Assembly: GCF_051014685.1 (NCBI RefSeq)
Contig: NC_135051.1
Location: forward strand, 11,365,557 to 11,429,556
Length of the DNA stretch: 64,000 nucleotides
Direction of reading: 5' to 3'
Source: Ptiloglossa arizonensis
Taxonomy: Eukaryota; Arthropoda; Insecta; Hymenoptera; Colletidae
This document shows, piece after piece, positions 28,801 through 40,228 of this stretch. Made by a program: the position numbers and the translations under genes. Under the pieces are notes generated by a model. It was not told the origin of the DNA. It did not search any database and saw only the letters and a program-made list of their open reading frames with translations. Position 1 is the first letter of the stretch. Every line of letters begins with the position of its first letter.

Positions 28801-30946
28801 CCATAATGTGATATCAATAATTTTTTTTATAGGCGGAGGCATAGTGAAGATAGAAATGTCAAACCTGTTGTTTCAAACAGAATGATGTGTTTTTCTTTTT
28901 ACTTACATATATTCTGATAGAATGAACGTTTCAAGACGTATAGAATGACCTATAATTGAAAGTCATTGAAGCTTATACAAGGTAATGGAAAACAAATTAT
29001 TTCAGGGCAGTACTGTATACACTGAATAATTTCGTGTCCTTCCTGTTTGTTAGTATATCGCTTTTCTAATGTTTAAGTGTACTGCTTAACGCAAGTAAAC
29101 ATTGAATCACATATAACATTGTGTGTTTACTAATTAGTTTGAATTTATTTATTGATCAAAGTGCGTGTTTTGCGAAATGTGGATCGCTACATGAAAGCGG
29201 AAAAAGTCGATATGATTTTCATCTATGGTGAATGTCATCAAATTATCAAAGAAACAATGCGTTTGTATGTGAAAGATTTCTCGATTGTGTTTACACTTTA
29301 CGCTCTGTATTTGAAAATATATTAAAAACTATTCAAGAAACAGAAAGCGTGAGTAATTAAAACCACAAACGAGTTAAGAAAGAGATTAATAACGAAAATG
29401 CAACGAACATTTACCCGCTGTAGCACTAGATCTACATAATAATATCATGTATTATTTGAAGAAAGCCTTGCAACAATTTATTTCCCATTACAATTGACCT
29501 TGTGTAACCTTAAATGACCTTATAAATCGTTGTATTCGTCTTGAAATTTCCATATTATTTGTTTATTTATTTATGAAAAGGCGTTGTTTTCTAAATTGTT
29601 ATTAATATAAAAAATCTATAAAAGGCTGTATTTTGTATTCTTTTGGGTTATAATTCTAAATTGCAATCTTAATTTTGCAGTTTAATTTTAATTTGTAAAT
29701 AAAAAAAAATTTTTATTTAAAAACTTAATTCATAATTTAAACAAACAATTTTCACACAACTGCCCTATTCTTGATTTACATTTTCAGTCATTTCACGTCC
29801 AATAGACGCATTATCGGAAAATCTGAGACAAAACTCTGAGACCAATATTTTTGCGTAGAATCCGAATATGAAATAAAAGTACCAGGTTGATACCAGAAGC
29901 TTAAATTATTACCATTCGATAGAGAATATGCGACCTTAGTTAATGAAATCGTTTGAGTTTTCTAAAAAAAGCCACTCCCTTCCATTTTAATAGAGATGGA
30001 TGTGTGCATAGCTTAGGACACTATATGTATTCGTTATTGGTAAAATATATATTACTAAACATGTACATATATTATTGATGCGATATTTACCAAAATAATT
30101 AAACGATTGAACTCCTACTTCACGTGTAATTGCAGGAATTATCGTTTGTATTTCATTGTGAAGTGGTTTTGCAACTAATATGGGTGTACCCTTCCATTCC
30201 AATACACCAGGACTTCCTAATATTAGAGTCCATTGTGATTCATTAGATGTAATATGCAAAGAAAAACCAGCTTGGCCCATACCATAATTATAATGCCTAT
30301 TAATAATCTGTTTTGAAAAATCCATGAGTGGTAATATTTTATGTTTAGCTTCGCTATCAAACGATCGAACATTTTTAACTACTGTCCAGTAACAAATACC
30401 ATTCATATAAATACTACCCTTAGATTTATTATTTACACTTTTCCACCGTGGGCCACAAATCTACTTATAAATTTAAATAGTTAGAAATTTATATTCAACA
30501 GAAAATGAAAGAGAATAAAAGATAATTATAAAAATATAAATAAAATGTTAACATACCACAATTCTAGGATCAATTGTATTTTCTACAGCAATTGTTGCAC
30601 CAATCCATGCATTATTTTTAAACTGACTTACATTGGATTTTTGTTTGTGCTGATTATTTCCAGTTTTATCGACATTCCACTCTTTGCATGTATCATTAAT
30701 TGGACATTGATATACAGTCCCCGTTTCAATTGCATCTTGTATTGTACTTGAATTTGCTCTGGGAGCACCAATCAGCAATACGGATTCTTCTTTGTTTGTG
30801 TAAAGTGCAACAGAAAATCCAAAATAACTTCCTCGTTTATAATTCAAAATTGTAGGATTATTGAATACTTTAGCATTATTAATATCCAAGTTGTATGTCA
30901 ATACGTTATATTTCAACATTACAAGTGTCAGACCAAAAAGCCACAT
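19834..30946 (-). CDS. integrin alpha chain
   Basis: Nine exons: 30946-30557, 30460-30091, 22684-22386, 22228-21769, 21698-21556, 21484-21038, 20973-20807, 20729-20233 and 20138-19834. All phases match, giving 1025 residues. It is a cell-surface receptor subunit that pairs with an integrin beta chain to bind extracellular matrix. A signal-peptide-like N-terminus is followed by FG-GAP beta-propeller blades (for example SYFGFSV, NYFG|YSVTSG with the intron inside the motif, and EYFGAAL). Three blades carry Ca-binding loops: DLNGDGKDE, DIDYDGYAD and DINGDKYSD. No inserted I domain is seen. Thigh and calf regions follow, then a transmembrane helix (about 978-1002) and a short tail beginning GFFNRKKR, a variant of the GFFKR signature. 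I see no clear furin-type RxxR/KR site for heavy/light cleavage. The exon 7 donor is a weak GTTAAT. The subfamily (PS1, PS2 or PS3-like) was not settled; the short tail suggests PS3-like. Confidence 0.95.
22685..25519. other. left part of the large integrin intron
   Basis: Intronic, AT-rich and without recognised genes. At 22781 a string like a mariner-type terminus occurs (CAGAATGACCCATTTTAAT), but I found no matching opposite end. GC is higher at 24060-24560 and 24850-25030, which could be regulatory intronic sequence. Confidence 0.4.
25520..25690 (-). mobile_element. hAT-type transposase relic (C-terminal part)
   Basis: On the minus strand a frame ending at a stop at 25522-25520 encodes text typical of the hAT dimerisation region: a hydrophobic run, then DVLPTQASIERLFS and LLKYIL. 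This matches the family pattern of an S(I/V)ERLFS core. Further degenerate coding text seems to continue to the right to about 26140, broken by stops and frameshifts. Terminal repeats were not found. It is a decayed copy inside the integrin intron. Confidence 0.6.
26250..26978 (-). mobile_element. Jockey-like non-LTR retrotransposon relic
   Basis: The minus-strand frame at 26978-26703 encodes an ORF1-type end with a CCHC-like knuckle (CVHCEGNH...YKGCPLYKEL), as in Jockey-clade Gag-like proteins. Further along, in the same orientation, is text resembling the reverse transcriptase active-site region (FVNDMVLLSSDKN at about 26595-26650, where intact elements have FADD) and a later RT segment (LLYKVILKLIWTYRI at about 26275-26330). 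The order knuckle then RT fits one element with internal deletion and several stops. It is inactive. Confidence 0.6.
27379..28657. mobile_element. Tc1/mariner-superfamily element with ~110-bp inverted repeats
   Basis: The left end (27379 to about 27490) and right end (about 28540 to 28657) are reverse complements with moderate divergence. Both start GTATCAAGGAGCAC and share GATGATAATTATTT, GACCTTTACAA and TATTTAAATTTT. Between them, on the minus strand near 27925-27850, is SPDLSLCNFFLWGHI, a form of the PDL.P.DFFLWG transposase motif of insect mariner-like elements. The catalytic Asp position reads Asn and the frame is broken, so the copy is dead. It lies in the integrin intron. Confidence 0.7.
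29161..29325 (+). mobile_element. transposon-derived helix-turn-helix fragment (DUF4817-like)
   Basis: An open frame ending in TAA at 29323-29325 encodes MKAEKVDMIFIYGECHQ and then a short helical stretch with KETMRLY. This recalls the N-terminal HTH region (DUF4817) that occurs in insect transposases with a YGEC motif. It sits about 500 bases outside the inverted repeats of the neighbouring mariner-like element and in the opposite orientation to that element's transposase motif, so it is probably a separate insertion. Confidence 0.5.
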
Positions 30947-31961
30947 ATTAGATTTTACTAATAAAACTACATTAAAGTGTAACGTTTACAATAGTTAATG
31001 TTCATAAAACTACAAGCCACAGAAACTACATGTACTACTTCCAAACGTTTTACCAGGACTAAAATGATTTCATAGCCACAGGAAGGAAGTGAACACATAA
31101 CTGGAAACCACAATGACATATAAAAACTGGTCAATATTCGTCTGTACCATCTACACTAATTCCAATTGAAACCAAAATAATAAAATAATACATAAACTTG
31201 CATCATTTTTTTCTTTATTTATAACTTAACTTATAAGTTACCATGTTTTAGAATATAAATGGAGGATTAAATAATGCAAAATTATTAAATTGTTTGAAAG
31301 CTGAACATACAAAAACAAGGTATATCAATTTATTGTTTTATTATTTTCCATCACACTTACAAACCATGTCAACAATACACATTAGCTGAGTCGCCTTATT
31401 ATAGCTAATGTAACGTTAATTTACCTATAACTCTCGGCGGTGTTTTGTTGTAGTTTCGATTACATATTATTTAATGGTCATATCCAAACATGTTTACCTT
31501 GCCGTAATAAATCGAGTTCTTCTAAATAATTACTATGTCGGTCGTTAATTTCAAAGATGCGAGACCACTAAATTTATAACTTTTTGTACCAATTATAAAA
31601 TACTTGATTTGTGATTAGTTCACGACCAAGATCGTTAAATACGGTGAAAATACATTTATTACCGATTCTTTAAAGTATTATTACTCTGGAACAGTCTTGT
31701 ATCATAAGAGATTCCGATAAAACATTTATGAAGGTGTCCTGTATTATAAGAGATTCCAATAAAATACTTCATAAGGATCCTTATGATTAATAAGGACACT
31801 TATGAAAATAACAGAAAAATAATAAAATCTAAAAGAAGATAGAAAAAAACCGACCATATTCGCGTGTGATCAAACTTAGTATTATAAAAATATACTTCAA
31901 GGAATCACAGATTCATTATGTACAAAGGGAAAGGGATTAAAGGTTTGAAGGTAATAGGAGC
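30947..31961. other. intergenic region between integrin 5' end and DCAF5 3' end
   Basis: Should contain the promoter and 5' UTR of the integrin gene and the 3' UTR of DCAF5 (an AATAAA for the minus strand at 31660-31655). An imperfect direct repeat of about 45 bases lies at 31695-31785, sharing TATAAGAGATTCC. No gene was recognised. Confidence 0.5.
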
Positions 31962-34900
31962 TTAATCGGAAGAATCAGTTGTAGTTGAATCAGTTGTGAG
32001 TTGTGATTGGCATATTGTGAAACCTATAGATCGATTATAATATCTCCTTTTTAGCGCATCCACTCTTTTTCTAATATATTCTAAATTTTTCAATGTTTTT
32101 TCTTGATCTGAACTTTCTGCATCATTTCGCTCTTTCTGTGTCTGTTCACCATTCTTTTCAACTGTAGATACTTCTGATGTAATACCACTATCAGGAGTTG
32201 AAGGAACTTTGCATGATTTATTTACAGGCATTGATGGACCATCTTCTTGAACTTTTGTTGTAGTAATGCCGTTTAAATAAATCTTCCAATCTGGTTTCTC
32301 TTCCTCTGTATCATAATCGACCTGTTGTCGTTTGCTTTTGCTTTTACTAGTATCACTTTTTGAGTTACTTTTACATTTTCCGTGCTTCTTTCCATGCACT
32401 ATTACGGAAGTGTCAGAATCAGTTTTAGAATGTTTCCGTTTACTAGAACTACCATTATCCTCTGAACTGCAACTGCTGTAACTTGAATGTTTTGCATCAC
32501 TTTCAATTGCATTTGTAACATATCGTGATCTTCTAGAAATTACACCAGAACTGGTACTAGGTTGCGTTGTGTCAATAAGTTGTTCATCACTATCAGAGTC
32601 GCTATTAATTTGTAACACAGTACACTTTCGTCTTCCAGAAATTTTACCATGTTTTCTTTTTGTACCCTTTAATTTTGATTTAGACCTACACTTAATTTGT
32701 GCATTTTCTCCAATGCTATCAAAACCTGGAGTAGATGGACCAGGTGCTGCAGTAGAAGCATTACTTAATGACACAACACAATCCATAACAGCAAGTCTCA
32801 CAAGTTCTTCTCTGCGATTTGCTATAAGTCGAGTTATACGATTTGGAGGTTCTAAAGGTCTTTCAGGAGCTACTCCACCTCTAGAGGATCCACGAGATGT
32901 TACTGCTGATCCCAAAATACTTAACATTAATTGACGATCAGATGCTGTTGAATCTAAAAAAAGACGATTATACGAATATATGACAATTGTTTTTACAAGT
33001 TCAGTATAATCATATTTTAAATACTTAACATAAAACAGATATACCATCAGAATCCGTTGCACTATAAGCACGTCCAGTTACAGGATTATTTTCAGAATCA
33101 CTAGGTGTTTCTGGTGCTGATGACATGTATTCAGAACTCCAACCTTCAATCTCACGTTGTATTAAAGAATCGAAGAAAGCCATCATTCTTGTATCTTCTC
33201 TGGTTGATTGATGGCTGTAATCATGTGTTATGAATTGGCCACTACGTATTATTAATCCAAGATATTCATCATGTGTAAATACTCTGCGTTGTCTTTCTTG
33301 AGTTCCAGCATCTCTCTACAAACAGAAATATAAAAAAATAATATGAATCATTAACAAGGTGAATCCTTATGAAAGTACACTTTACTTATTACATATTACC
33401 TTCAATCCACCTAAACAACCATGTCCAAGAGAAAATGGACTCCAAATCTTAATCATTTTTTCAACACCAGATGAAGCAAAAATACAACTAGCTTGATTGT
33501 ATCGTACTTGATTAATAATAGATCTATGGCCACGTAAAACCATATGTGCAGAATCTACCCATTTTTCATTTTCAGGAGGAATTTTCCACATGTATAAATT
33601 AAAATCATCCGAACCTTAAAACAATAAGTTGAATTATTTATATAATTGCTAAAGGTGAATTGAGTTAGTTTTATTTATATCCTATTATAATATTACTACT
33701 TACCAGAAAGAACATATTCATCATTATCTCCAGCAAAACAACATGACTTCATTGTACAACTATTATAATATCCAGGATGATAAAAATAACATAAATGAGT
33801 AGGAGAATCTACTGCATACAGTACAGGTGGTAATCTTCTCCTCAAAGCTAATACTTTATTACCTGCTGCATTGAATCTAACACTCATACAACTCTGTGAT
33901 AAGTATTGATGAACATAACGTAACACAGGTCTATAAATATAAAAAAGACTTAATTATTATTTTTTCTCTTCATTTTAATAAACTGTTTGAGATCAATTAC
34001 TTACTCTAAAGGTTTTCGTACATCCCACAAGCTAGCACCTTCTTTGTCATTGGCAGTAGCAAGCATCTTAGGCTCCATAGGATTAAACATTACAGAGTGA
34101 AAAGGAGTTTTGCATTGTGCCACGCAAAAAGTTTCCATAGCGCTGGAACCTCGTATATCATAAATTAGAACTCTTCCATCATCACCGGCACTTGCAAATA
34201 CGTTGTCATTATGTGGATGAACTGATAAGCCATAAACAGCTTTTTGATGTAAAAAGAAATTCACAACATCGCGTCTATAAGACACAAAGAAACATTATTT
34301 AATTGTAAATGATTATGTACAAAGATCTTCAATCAAATATTCATACGTTCGTAAATCATGGACAATAACTTGATCATCATTTCCAGCAGAAAATATTTTT
34401 GTTTTACTACTGTCATAACCAAGGGCAAATATGTTGCTAATATGTTGACCCTTCATTACTACAGGTCGACCCACACCTTGTATCGCCTGCTCTACTTTCC
34501 ATAATAAAACTCTCCTGTCATCACCACCTGTCAAATTAATAGGTCAAGTAATTTCATGTTTTATGATATATTTTTGTTTCAATAATCAACCACATACATT
34601 TAAATGATAGATACATTAAAAAAATAATGTTCGTTTCATAAAAAAACATCACGATGTTATACAATTATTCTAAATATTAAATAATTTTAATTTTCCATCA
34701 AACTCTAATTTTCAAAATCAACGGTTATAATATCGTACAAACAAAATAAACCAAGTATATTTGGAATTCCTTACCGGAGACGAGAAGATCTCCTTGATTC
34801 GAAAATTCAAGTGCATTAACACATCCATAATGAGATAATAGATCCTTTCGAAATAGGTTTTCGGAAGTTTCGAATCTAGCATTAACGAGACGTTTGCAGT

Positions 34901-34970
34901 GATCGACTTTGTTGTCAATCTGTCGTGTGATGAGGTACGAAAGCGGATTACAGGCGTAAGGACGAGCCAT
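31962..34970 (-). CDS. DCAF5: DDB1- and CUL4-associated factor 5 (WD40 protein)
   Basis: Seven exons: 34970-34775, 34527-34347, 34274-34005, 33930-33704, 33614-33400, 33315-33045 and 32953-31962. Phases match throughout, giving 783 residues. It is a substrate receptor of the CUL4-DDB1 E3 ubiquitin ligase. WD40 repeats fill about residues 35-370, with family-typical text: FRKDLLSHYGCVNALEFSN, GGDDRRVLLWKVEQAI, SAGDDGRVLIYDIRG, LRRRLPPVLY, NSCTMKSCCFAGD and GVEKMIKIWSP. A conserved block follows (HDEYLGL...DTRMMAFFDSLIQREIEGWSS). The long last exon encodes a low-complexity Ser/Lys-rich tail that is probably disordered and nuclear. The ATG at 34970 is chosen because the following residues lead directly into the conserved first repeat. 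It is a family match by recognition, with no frame breaks. Confidence 0.94.
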
Positions 34971-35618
34971 TTCTCCTTTATAGATACTGATATGTACACG
35001 AAAACGGATAGAACCGTCGTCTTCACCTTTCGTCCCTTTCTTCCATGTATCCTGTAACTAACGTCCGTATTCTCTTGTTCGTTTAAGATCCTTCGTGCTG
35101 TTCGAGATTCTAAGGCTATCTCACGTTTTCTAATTAGAAACCTAAGGAGCCGGGAAATTTGTGGCGCAATCAAGCTCGCGGGACTATTAGAAATTGCAAC
35201 TGTTATAAGCTTCGTCGTGGTCAATCTTATATTTATTCTGTGACAGACGTGTCGCGAGTATAATCTCACGACTCACACAAACATGAGTCGCACGAGGCGC
35301 GTTCACGCACAGACGCACTGCCGACGCAGGCAAAGTGCGTAGGTACCTACATTCACACAAGCGTTTGTGCCCACTCGAGCGGATTGTCTTACTCAAGCAT
35401 GATCAGCTGATCGCTATTCAGTGGCCCACGTCGTGATAACTTTACCGATTTTTTTTTTCTAATTTGTTGTCGGTGTTCCTAACACACACATCTCTAACTG
35501 TAATTCATCGTCGCGTAAAATCACAATCTTTTTTCTGTGTGTTCCAAACGTTTTATTATCTTTTCTTTACATGCAATTGTGCCCACAATCACTAGTTGAA
35601 CTTAAAAAAAAAAAGAGT
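34971..35618. promoter_or_regulatory. shared head-to-head promoter region DCAF5 / NTPCR
   Basis: A 648-bp gap separates the start codons of DCAF5 (-) and NTPCR (+). It is richer in GC and CpG than the flanks, especially 35240-35350. No TATA box was assigned. A bidirectional CpG-type promoter is inferred from layout and composition. Confidence 0.6.
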
Positions 35619-36650
35619 ATGGATACCGGCGCCACGTTGCGTATCTCGCGTGTACTTCTAACCGGACCCCCCGGTAAGTCCGCGTCTTTTTAAATTACAG
35701 GGTGTTCCAAAAGTCACATGAAATTAGCCTTTATAATATTTAAAAAATTTGCATTTTTGACGCTTTAACTATTAAAATATTTAAACTTTTAGATAACATT
35801 AATAGGTATATCATATTGTGTAATTTTAACAATGCTATATAGTTAAAATGTACAAATATATCTCGGTTATGTAAAGTAAATTTTTAAATTATTTTTATTA
35901 TAAACATGAAAAACTTACTTAGAATATAGTTACTTCAACGACATTGAAATTGTTATAGGTATAGGAAAAACTACAATATGTAAAACATTAATTTCAATGA
36001 TGAAGGAGAAAGATTATAATCTTGATGGATTTTATACGGAAGAAGTACAAGGTCGAACTGGTAGGAGGGTTGGATTTGACACAGTACTTGTGAACAATCC
36101 TGGGGAAAAATCAACATTAGCACGAATTAAGTTAGTATTATTTTGTAATTATAAAAAATTTAATTTGACATAAAAGTCAAATAGATAAAACTAAGGTAAT
36201 ATTATTTGCAAACAGAAATGTAATAAGTCCGGCACAACGATCTAAATATAAAGTGGGAATCTACTATGTATTTCTTAATGATTTTGAAACAATGGCATTA
36301 CCAATCTTTGACTCGAATGCAGTGAGTAGATTATGCTTACATATTATTTGTATACTTATTTTATAGTTAAGTCACTAAGCTTTTATTTCCTATAGGATAT
36401 ACTAATTATAGATGAAATTGGTAAAATGGAATTATTTAGCCAGAAGTTTCATGAGAAAGTATTGAAATTATTTTTTGAAACTTCAAGCAAACCTTTTATA
36501 ATTGCAACAATACCTGAAATGCAAAAAGTGCCACAGAGATATTTACCATTTTTTCAAGACCTCCATGCAGATAAAAAATCTAAAGTTATGACTGTTACTC
36601 TTCAAAATCGAGATTCTTTGCCAGAAGAAATTTTCCATCTCATTTCATAA
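35619..36650 (+). CDS. NTPCR: cancer-related nucleoside-triphosphatase homologue
   Basis: Four exons: 35619-35673, 35959-36130, 36216-36321 and 36396-36650, all in phase, giving 195 residues, close to the family's usual size. It is a small P-loop NTPase of the NTPCR/THEP1 family that hydrolyses nucleoside triphosphates. The Walker A motif is GPPGIGKTT (residues 16-24), split by the first intron after its first Gly codons. DGFYTEEV and RRVGFDTV follow, both family hallmarks. Walker B is ILIIDEIGKMELFS (about 113-126). The C-terminus has the conserved pattern ending near VTLQNRDSLPEEI. AATAAA lies at 36909. Confidence 0.94.
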
Positions 36651-36943
36651 GGTATAATTTTTCATTGTTGTAAGGAAGACAATATAAATCTCAAATACAT
36701 TATAAACATTGTTTATTCTTAACAAAAAAACAAAATGTTAAATCAAAGAAATCCTTCCAATCACGTTAGATTCATAAAAAAGTTATCACAAATAATGTGA
36801 CGAATAGTGACTGGCTGGAAAATTGTATATAGTCATGCTAGATCGCATATGTGTTAGATATCTTCATAATAATCATTGTTTTATAGAAACCACCATTATT
36901 CATCAAAGAATAAACTAAAATTACAATAGGTGTGTTCATTATA
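36651..36943. other. 3' flank of NTPCR
   Basis: Probable 3' UTR of NTPCR, with AATAAA at 36909-36914. Nothing else was seen. Confidence 0.5.
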
Positions 36944-37319
36944 CAGGGTGAGTCACATAACTCTTATCCACTACAAATAACTTTTGATGTATATATTCTT
37001 TAAAAAAATGTTTTATGTAGAAATTGTACGGTATTGAAGGAAATATATAATGCTAAAACGATTGTTTAAAACAACTTATTTATTTACTAGACATCAAGAT
37101 CTTAAATTTTTTAAATGGACAAATAGAATTTAATACTTTTTTTTATCAAAAATTCACTATTTGTTTAAATATTGGTACAAAAAGATACACATTCCATTTA
37201 AAAAAATTCTTTCAGCATCACATGTTTCCTTTGTTACCATGCAATTTCTGTATAAAACTTTTTATAGAACATATACTTTCAAAATTATTCATTGTAGATA
37301 AGTTATGTGATGTACCTTG
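36944..37319. mobile_element. MITE, mariner-like ends with TA target site
   Basis: The element starts CAGGGTGAGTCACATAAC and ends with the reverse complement of CAAGGTACATCACATAAC. The terminal inverted repeats are imperfect over about 80 bases, and the element is directly flanked by TA on both sides. It is 376 bp long with no coding sequence. The size, TA duplication and CAGG-type ends fit a non-autonomous Tc1/mariner-derived miniature element. Confidence 0.8.
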
Positions 37320-37774
37320 TATGTTCAGCACCTTATTAGAATATAAGTTAATCCGTTGAGATCTTTGAGATCATTTATTTAGTTTGTGCGTGAACACTAA
37401 TATCTGTAATGAACAAGGTGGTTTTATTGAGGGTACAAAATAGAAACATTCTCTTTGCGTCATTTCATGATAATGAAACACAAATTGCTAATGAGGCATT
37501 ATTCTTATTACAGACAAGAAAATGTGATACATCTATTTGCCCGTTGTCAAAACAAGCAAACTTTTTTTCATTTTTGTACCCATCAATATTATGCCTTCAT
37601 TGCATTTATTATGATACAGAAAATTTTCTTGTTCCTAGAAAGAATACAATATTTATTGTTTTGGAGAAGCCTAAGCATTTTTCACCTTCTCCATTTCAGT
37701 ATCAAATATATTACGTACACTTTGATTGGTCTACTCATATTCATTTATTTATCAACTGTACCTAGGGTGTTCCA

Positions 37775-40228
37775 CTAGCACATGAAGTTTAGTAGAGAAT
37801 TAGCATATACCATTGGCCTTACATTTGGATGAGGCTAAAAAAAAACATACTCACATAGTTTAATTAAAAAATAATAAAACTATCAATTAATTGTAACATA
37901 CCACTGCATCGTATGATGTGAAATGGGGTTCCATATCTTTGCCATTAAGTGTAATAAAGGCACCCCGGTTACCTATAGTATCACTTCAAAAAGAAGGTAA
38001 AATTAGAATGTATAATATGAAATGTTAAAAACGATTAGTTCCATGAAATATATACTTAATATACCAATAATTTGGAGCAGAGAACACGGTGATACATTTT
38101 CCATCATGACCAACTTCATATCCATCATTTTTTACTTCATGACTCCTTACAATGTAATCAAGATTGTTTGTAGTCAGAAAATTCTGTGTTACATCAGGTC
38201 CAAACTGAACACCAACCCCTCTTTTACTGGGTGCTCTTCCAAGTTGAGGCTGTGGATCTGACCACAATAATTCACACATTAATCCATCATCTGGTGGTTG
38301 TCTATTTCTATCAATTTCTCGAATTTCTTTTAATATAACATTGTCTCTTGAAAACAGACCACCATGCATTACCTAAAAAATAATTTATAGATTTACATGT
38401 AATAATTGATGTTTAAACTATTCTAAAATTATTGAAATCATTCAATACAATCTTGTACATAATAATATAAACTTACAAGAACTCTGTTATTAAGACAATG
38501 TGCAAGAGGAAGCCAATTGTACACTTCTGTAAATAATTCTGCCATTTGAGCAGAATATTTTGTTTTAACTTCACCATGAAATCCATACATTTGATTCATT
38601 GTTGCAGATTCGTGGTTACCTAAATATCATATCTTACAATGAATGTGTATCGCTTGCTAGTGGTGCAAACGAACTAATACTTACATACCTCTGGACATAA
38701 AAAAGTGATTTGGGTACAACAATTTAAATCCAAATAAAGTGAAGATACATTCTACAGAAAACGAGCCTCTATCTACAAAATCTCCATTGAATAACTATGT
38801 AAATGTTAAGAAGTATGTTTTATAAATCAGAAATTTAAAAATAGTGATGAACATAATAAATGGATAATTATAAAGGATACATATGGATTAGTTTCCGAAG
38901 GTAATCCATTTAATTCAAATATATTAAGTAAGTCATAGTACTGTCCATGTATGTCACCACAGATAGTAAATTTACTATCTTCAGGAATTGTAATATCAAT
39001 TAAGCTTGGCTGTGCCATAAACCATATCTTAACATCTAAAAGAATCTTGTAAGCATATTTACGATGTAATTTATTTTCCTTTTTGTACCACTCTAATAAA
39101 TCCTGCATAAACTGTAAAGTAACTTTTTCATCTTCAAGTTTAGGCCCTGTATATTCATCTTCAATGGCTATAAAATACACAAAGTAAATAGAAACTTTTT
39201 AAGAAATTTACTTAAATGCATCAAATAATTTCAGTAACTCATTAAACATGACAACTTACCCATAGTTTCTAAATTAATCGTATCAGCTATATTCTTTTTA
39301 TTTTCTTCTACAGAAATTGCTTTTTCAAAGGCTAATTTCTTTAATATTTTACCACATTCAGTATATTTCATCATTGCATCTTTATCATTTGGTCTTGCTT
39401 TAGTAACAGTTTTGTAATCCTTAAGAGCTAGTTTGAACTTGCCAACTGACATATGAGCTGCAGCTCTACGATAATATCCTTTTACATAATTTTTATCTAA
39501 CTCAATAGCTTTTGATGCATCTAGAAGCGCATATCCAAAAAATTCAGTTTTTAAATAAGCAAAACTTCTATTTCCAAAGTATACTGCCACTGTTGGGTTT
39601 AATTCTATAGCTTTAGAATATAAGTCTATGGCTTTGGTATAATTCTGATCTAAAACATAATAGAAGAAAGCAATTCTAGACAATTGATGACAATTATATG
39701 TTCTTACTAATAATTAAAAGTTTTAAAGAATCCTTATTTACTCAGTTATGATGAAATCATATTTAGTAAATTATTATACAATATTATGTGAAATAAGTGA
39801 CACGGGATAAACAATACACAAAGACATGTCATATGAATTGAGTGTCACATTTATAAGGATTTCAAAAGATGAAAATAATTGTTTAAAACATGACTGTACC
39901 AAAAATTATGATAAATTATACAATTGTTTTAAATCTTTAATTAATTACATCCAATGATGAAGTTTCGTTCGATAATTTAATAATCATTTATGTTGCGGAA
40001 GTTGGGTTAGTTTTAAACACACACGTGACTAAATTGTTTTAATCAAATGGTAATTACGACTTCTTCCTGAGTCTCATAATAGAGTGTGAGGAAAACCGTA
40101 AAACCACATTAAGAGTAACATTTTATAAACGCACTTTTGAAGCATTCGTTCGCTTCTTCTTTAAATTTTTCCGCTCTGGCCGCATCTTTAAGCGATATTA
40201 CTCCCGTGATTTCTGCGTTCTCACTCAT
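37775..40228 (-). CDS. PPP5C: serine/threonine-protein phosphatase 5
   Basis: Eight exons: 40228-40135, 39649-39260, 39167-38881, 38794-38689, 38619-38477, 38372-38065, 37983-37902 and 37834-37775, giving 489 residues. It is a metal-dependent phosphatase that binds Hsp90 through its TPR domain. Three TPR repeats lie at about 15-150 (for example [27 protein letters not shown]). The linker [12 protein letters not shown] is typical of PP5. The catalytic domain has GDIHGQ (about 232-237; usually GDTHGQ in vertebrates), GDFVDRG, RGNHES, HGGL, RSHE and a PNYCD segment. The last exon (20 codons) encodes [14 protein letters not shown], matching the C-terminal helix that supports autoinhibition. Without it the frame would read through a GTATGT donor to an early stop at 37887. 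AATAAA lies at 37749-37744. Confidence 0.96.

Noticed and set aside
34718..35269. 183-codon minus-strand frame across the DCAF5 start
   Set aside because: It overlaps DCAF5 exon 1 in another frame and reads into the promoter and intron. The 34970 ATG frame carries the conserved WD40 text.
37409..37778. two overlapping 107-118-codon plus-strand frames
   Set aside because: They lie in the 3' flank of PPP5C, overlap each other, are AT-driven and have no domain.
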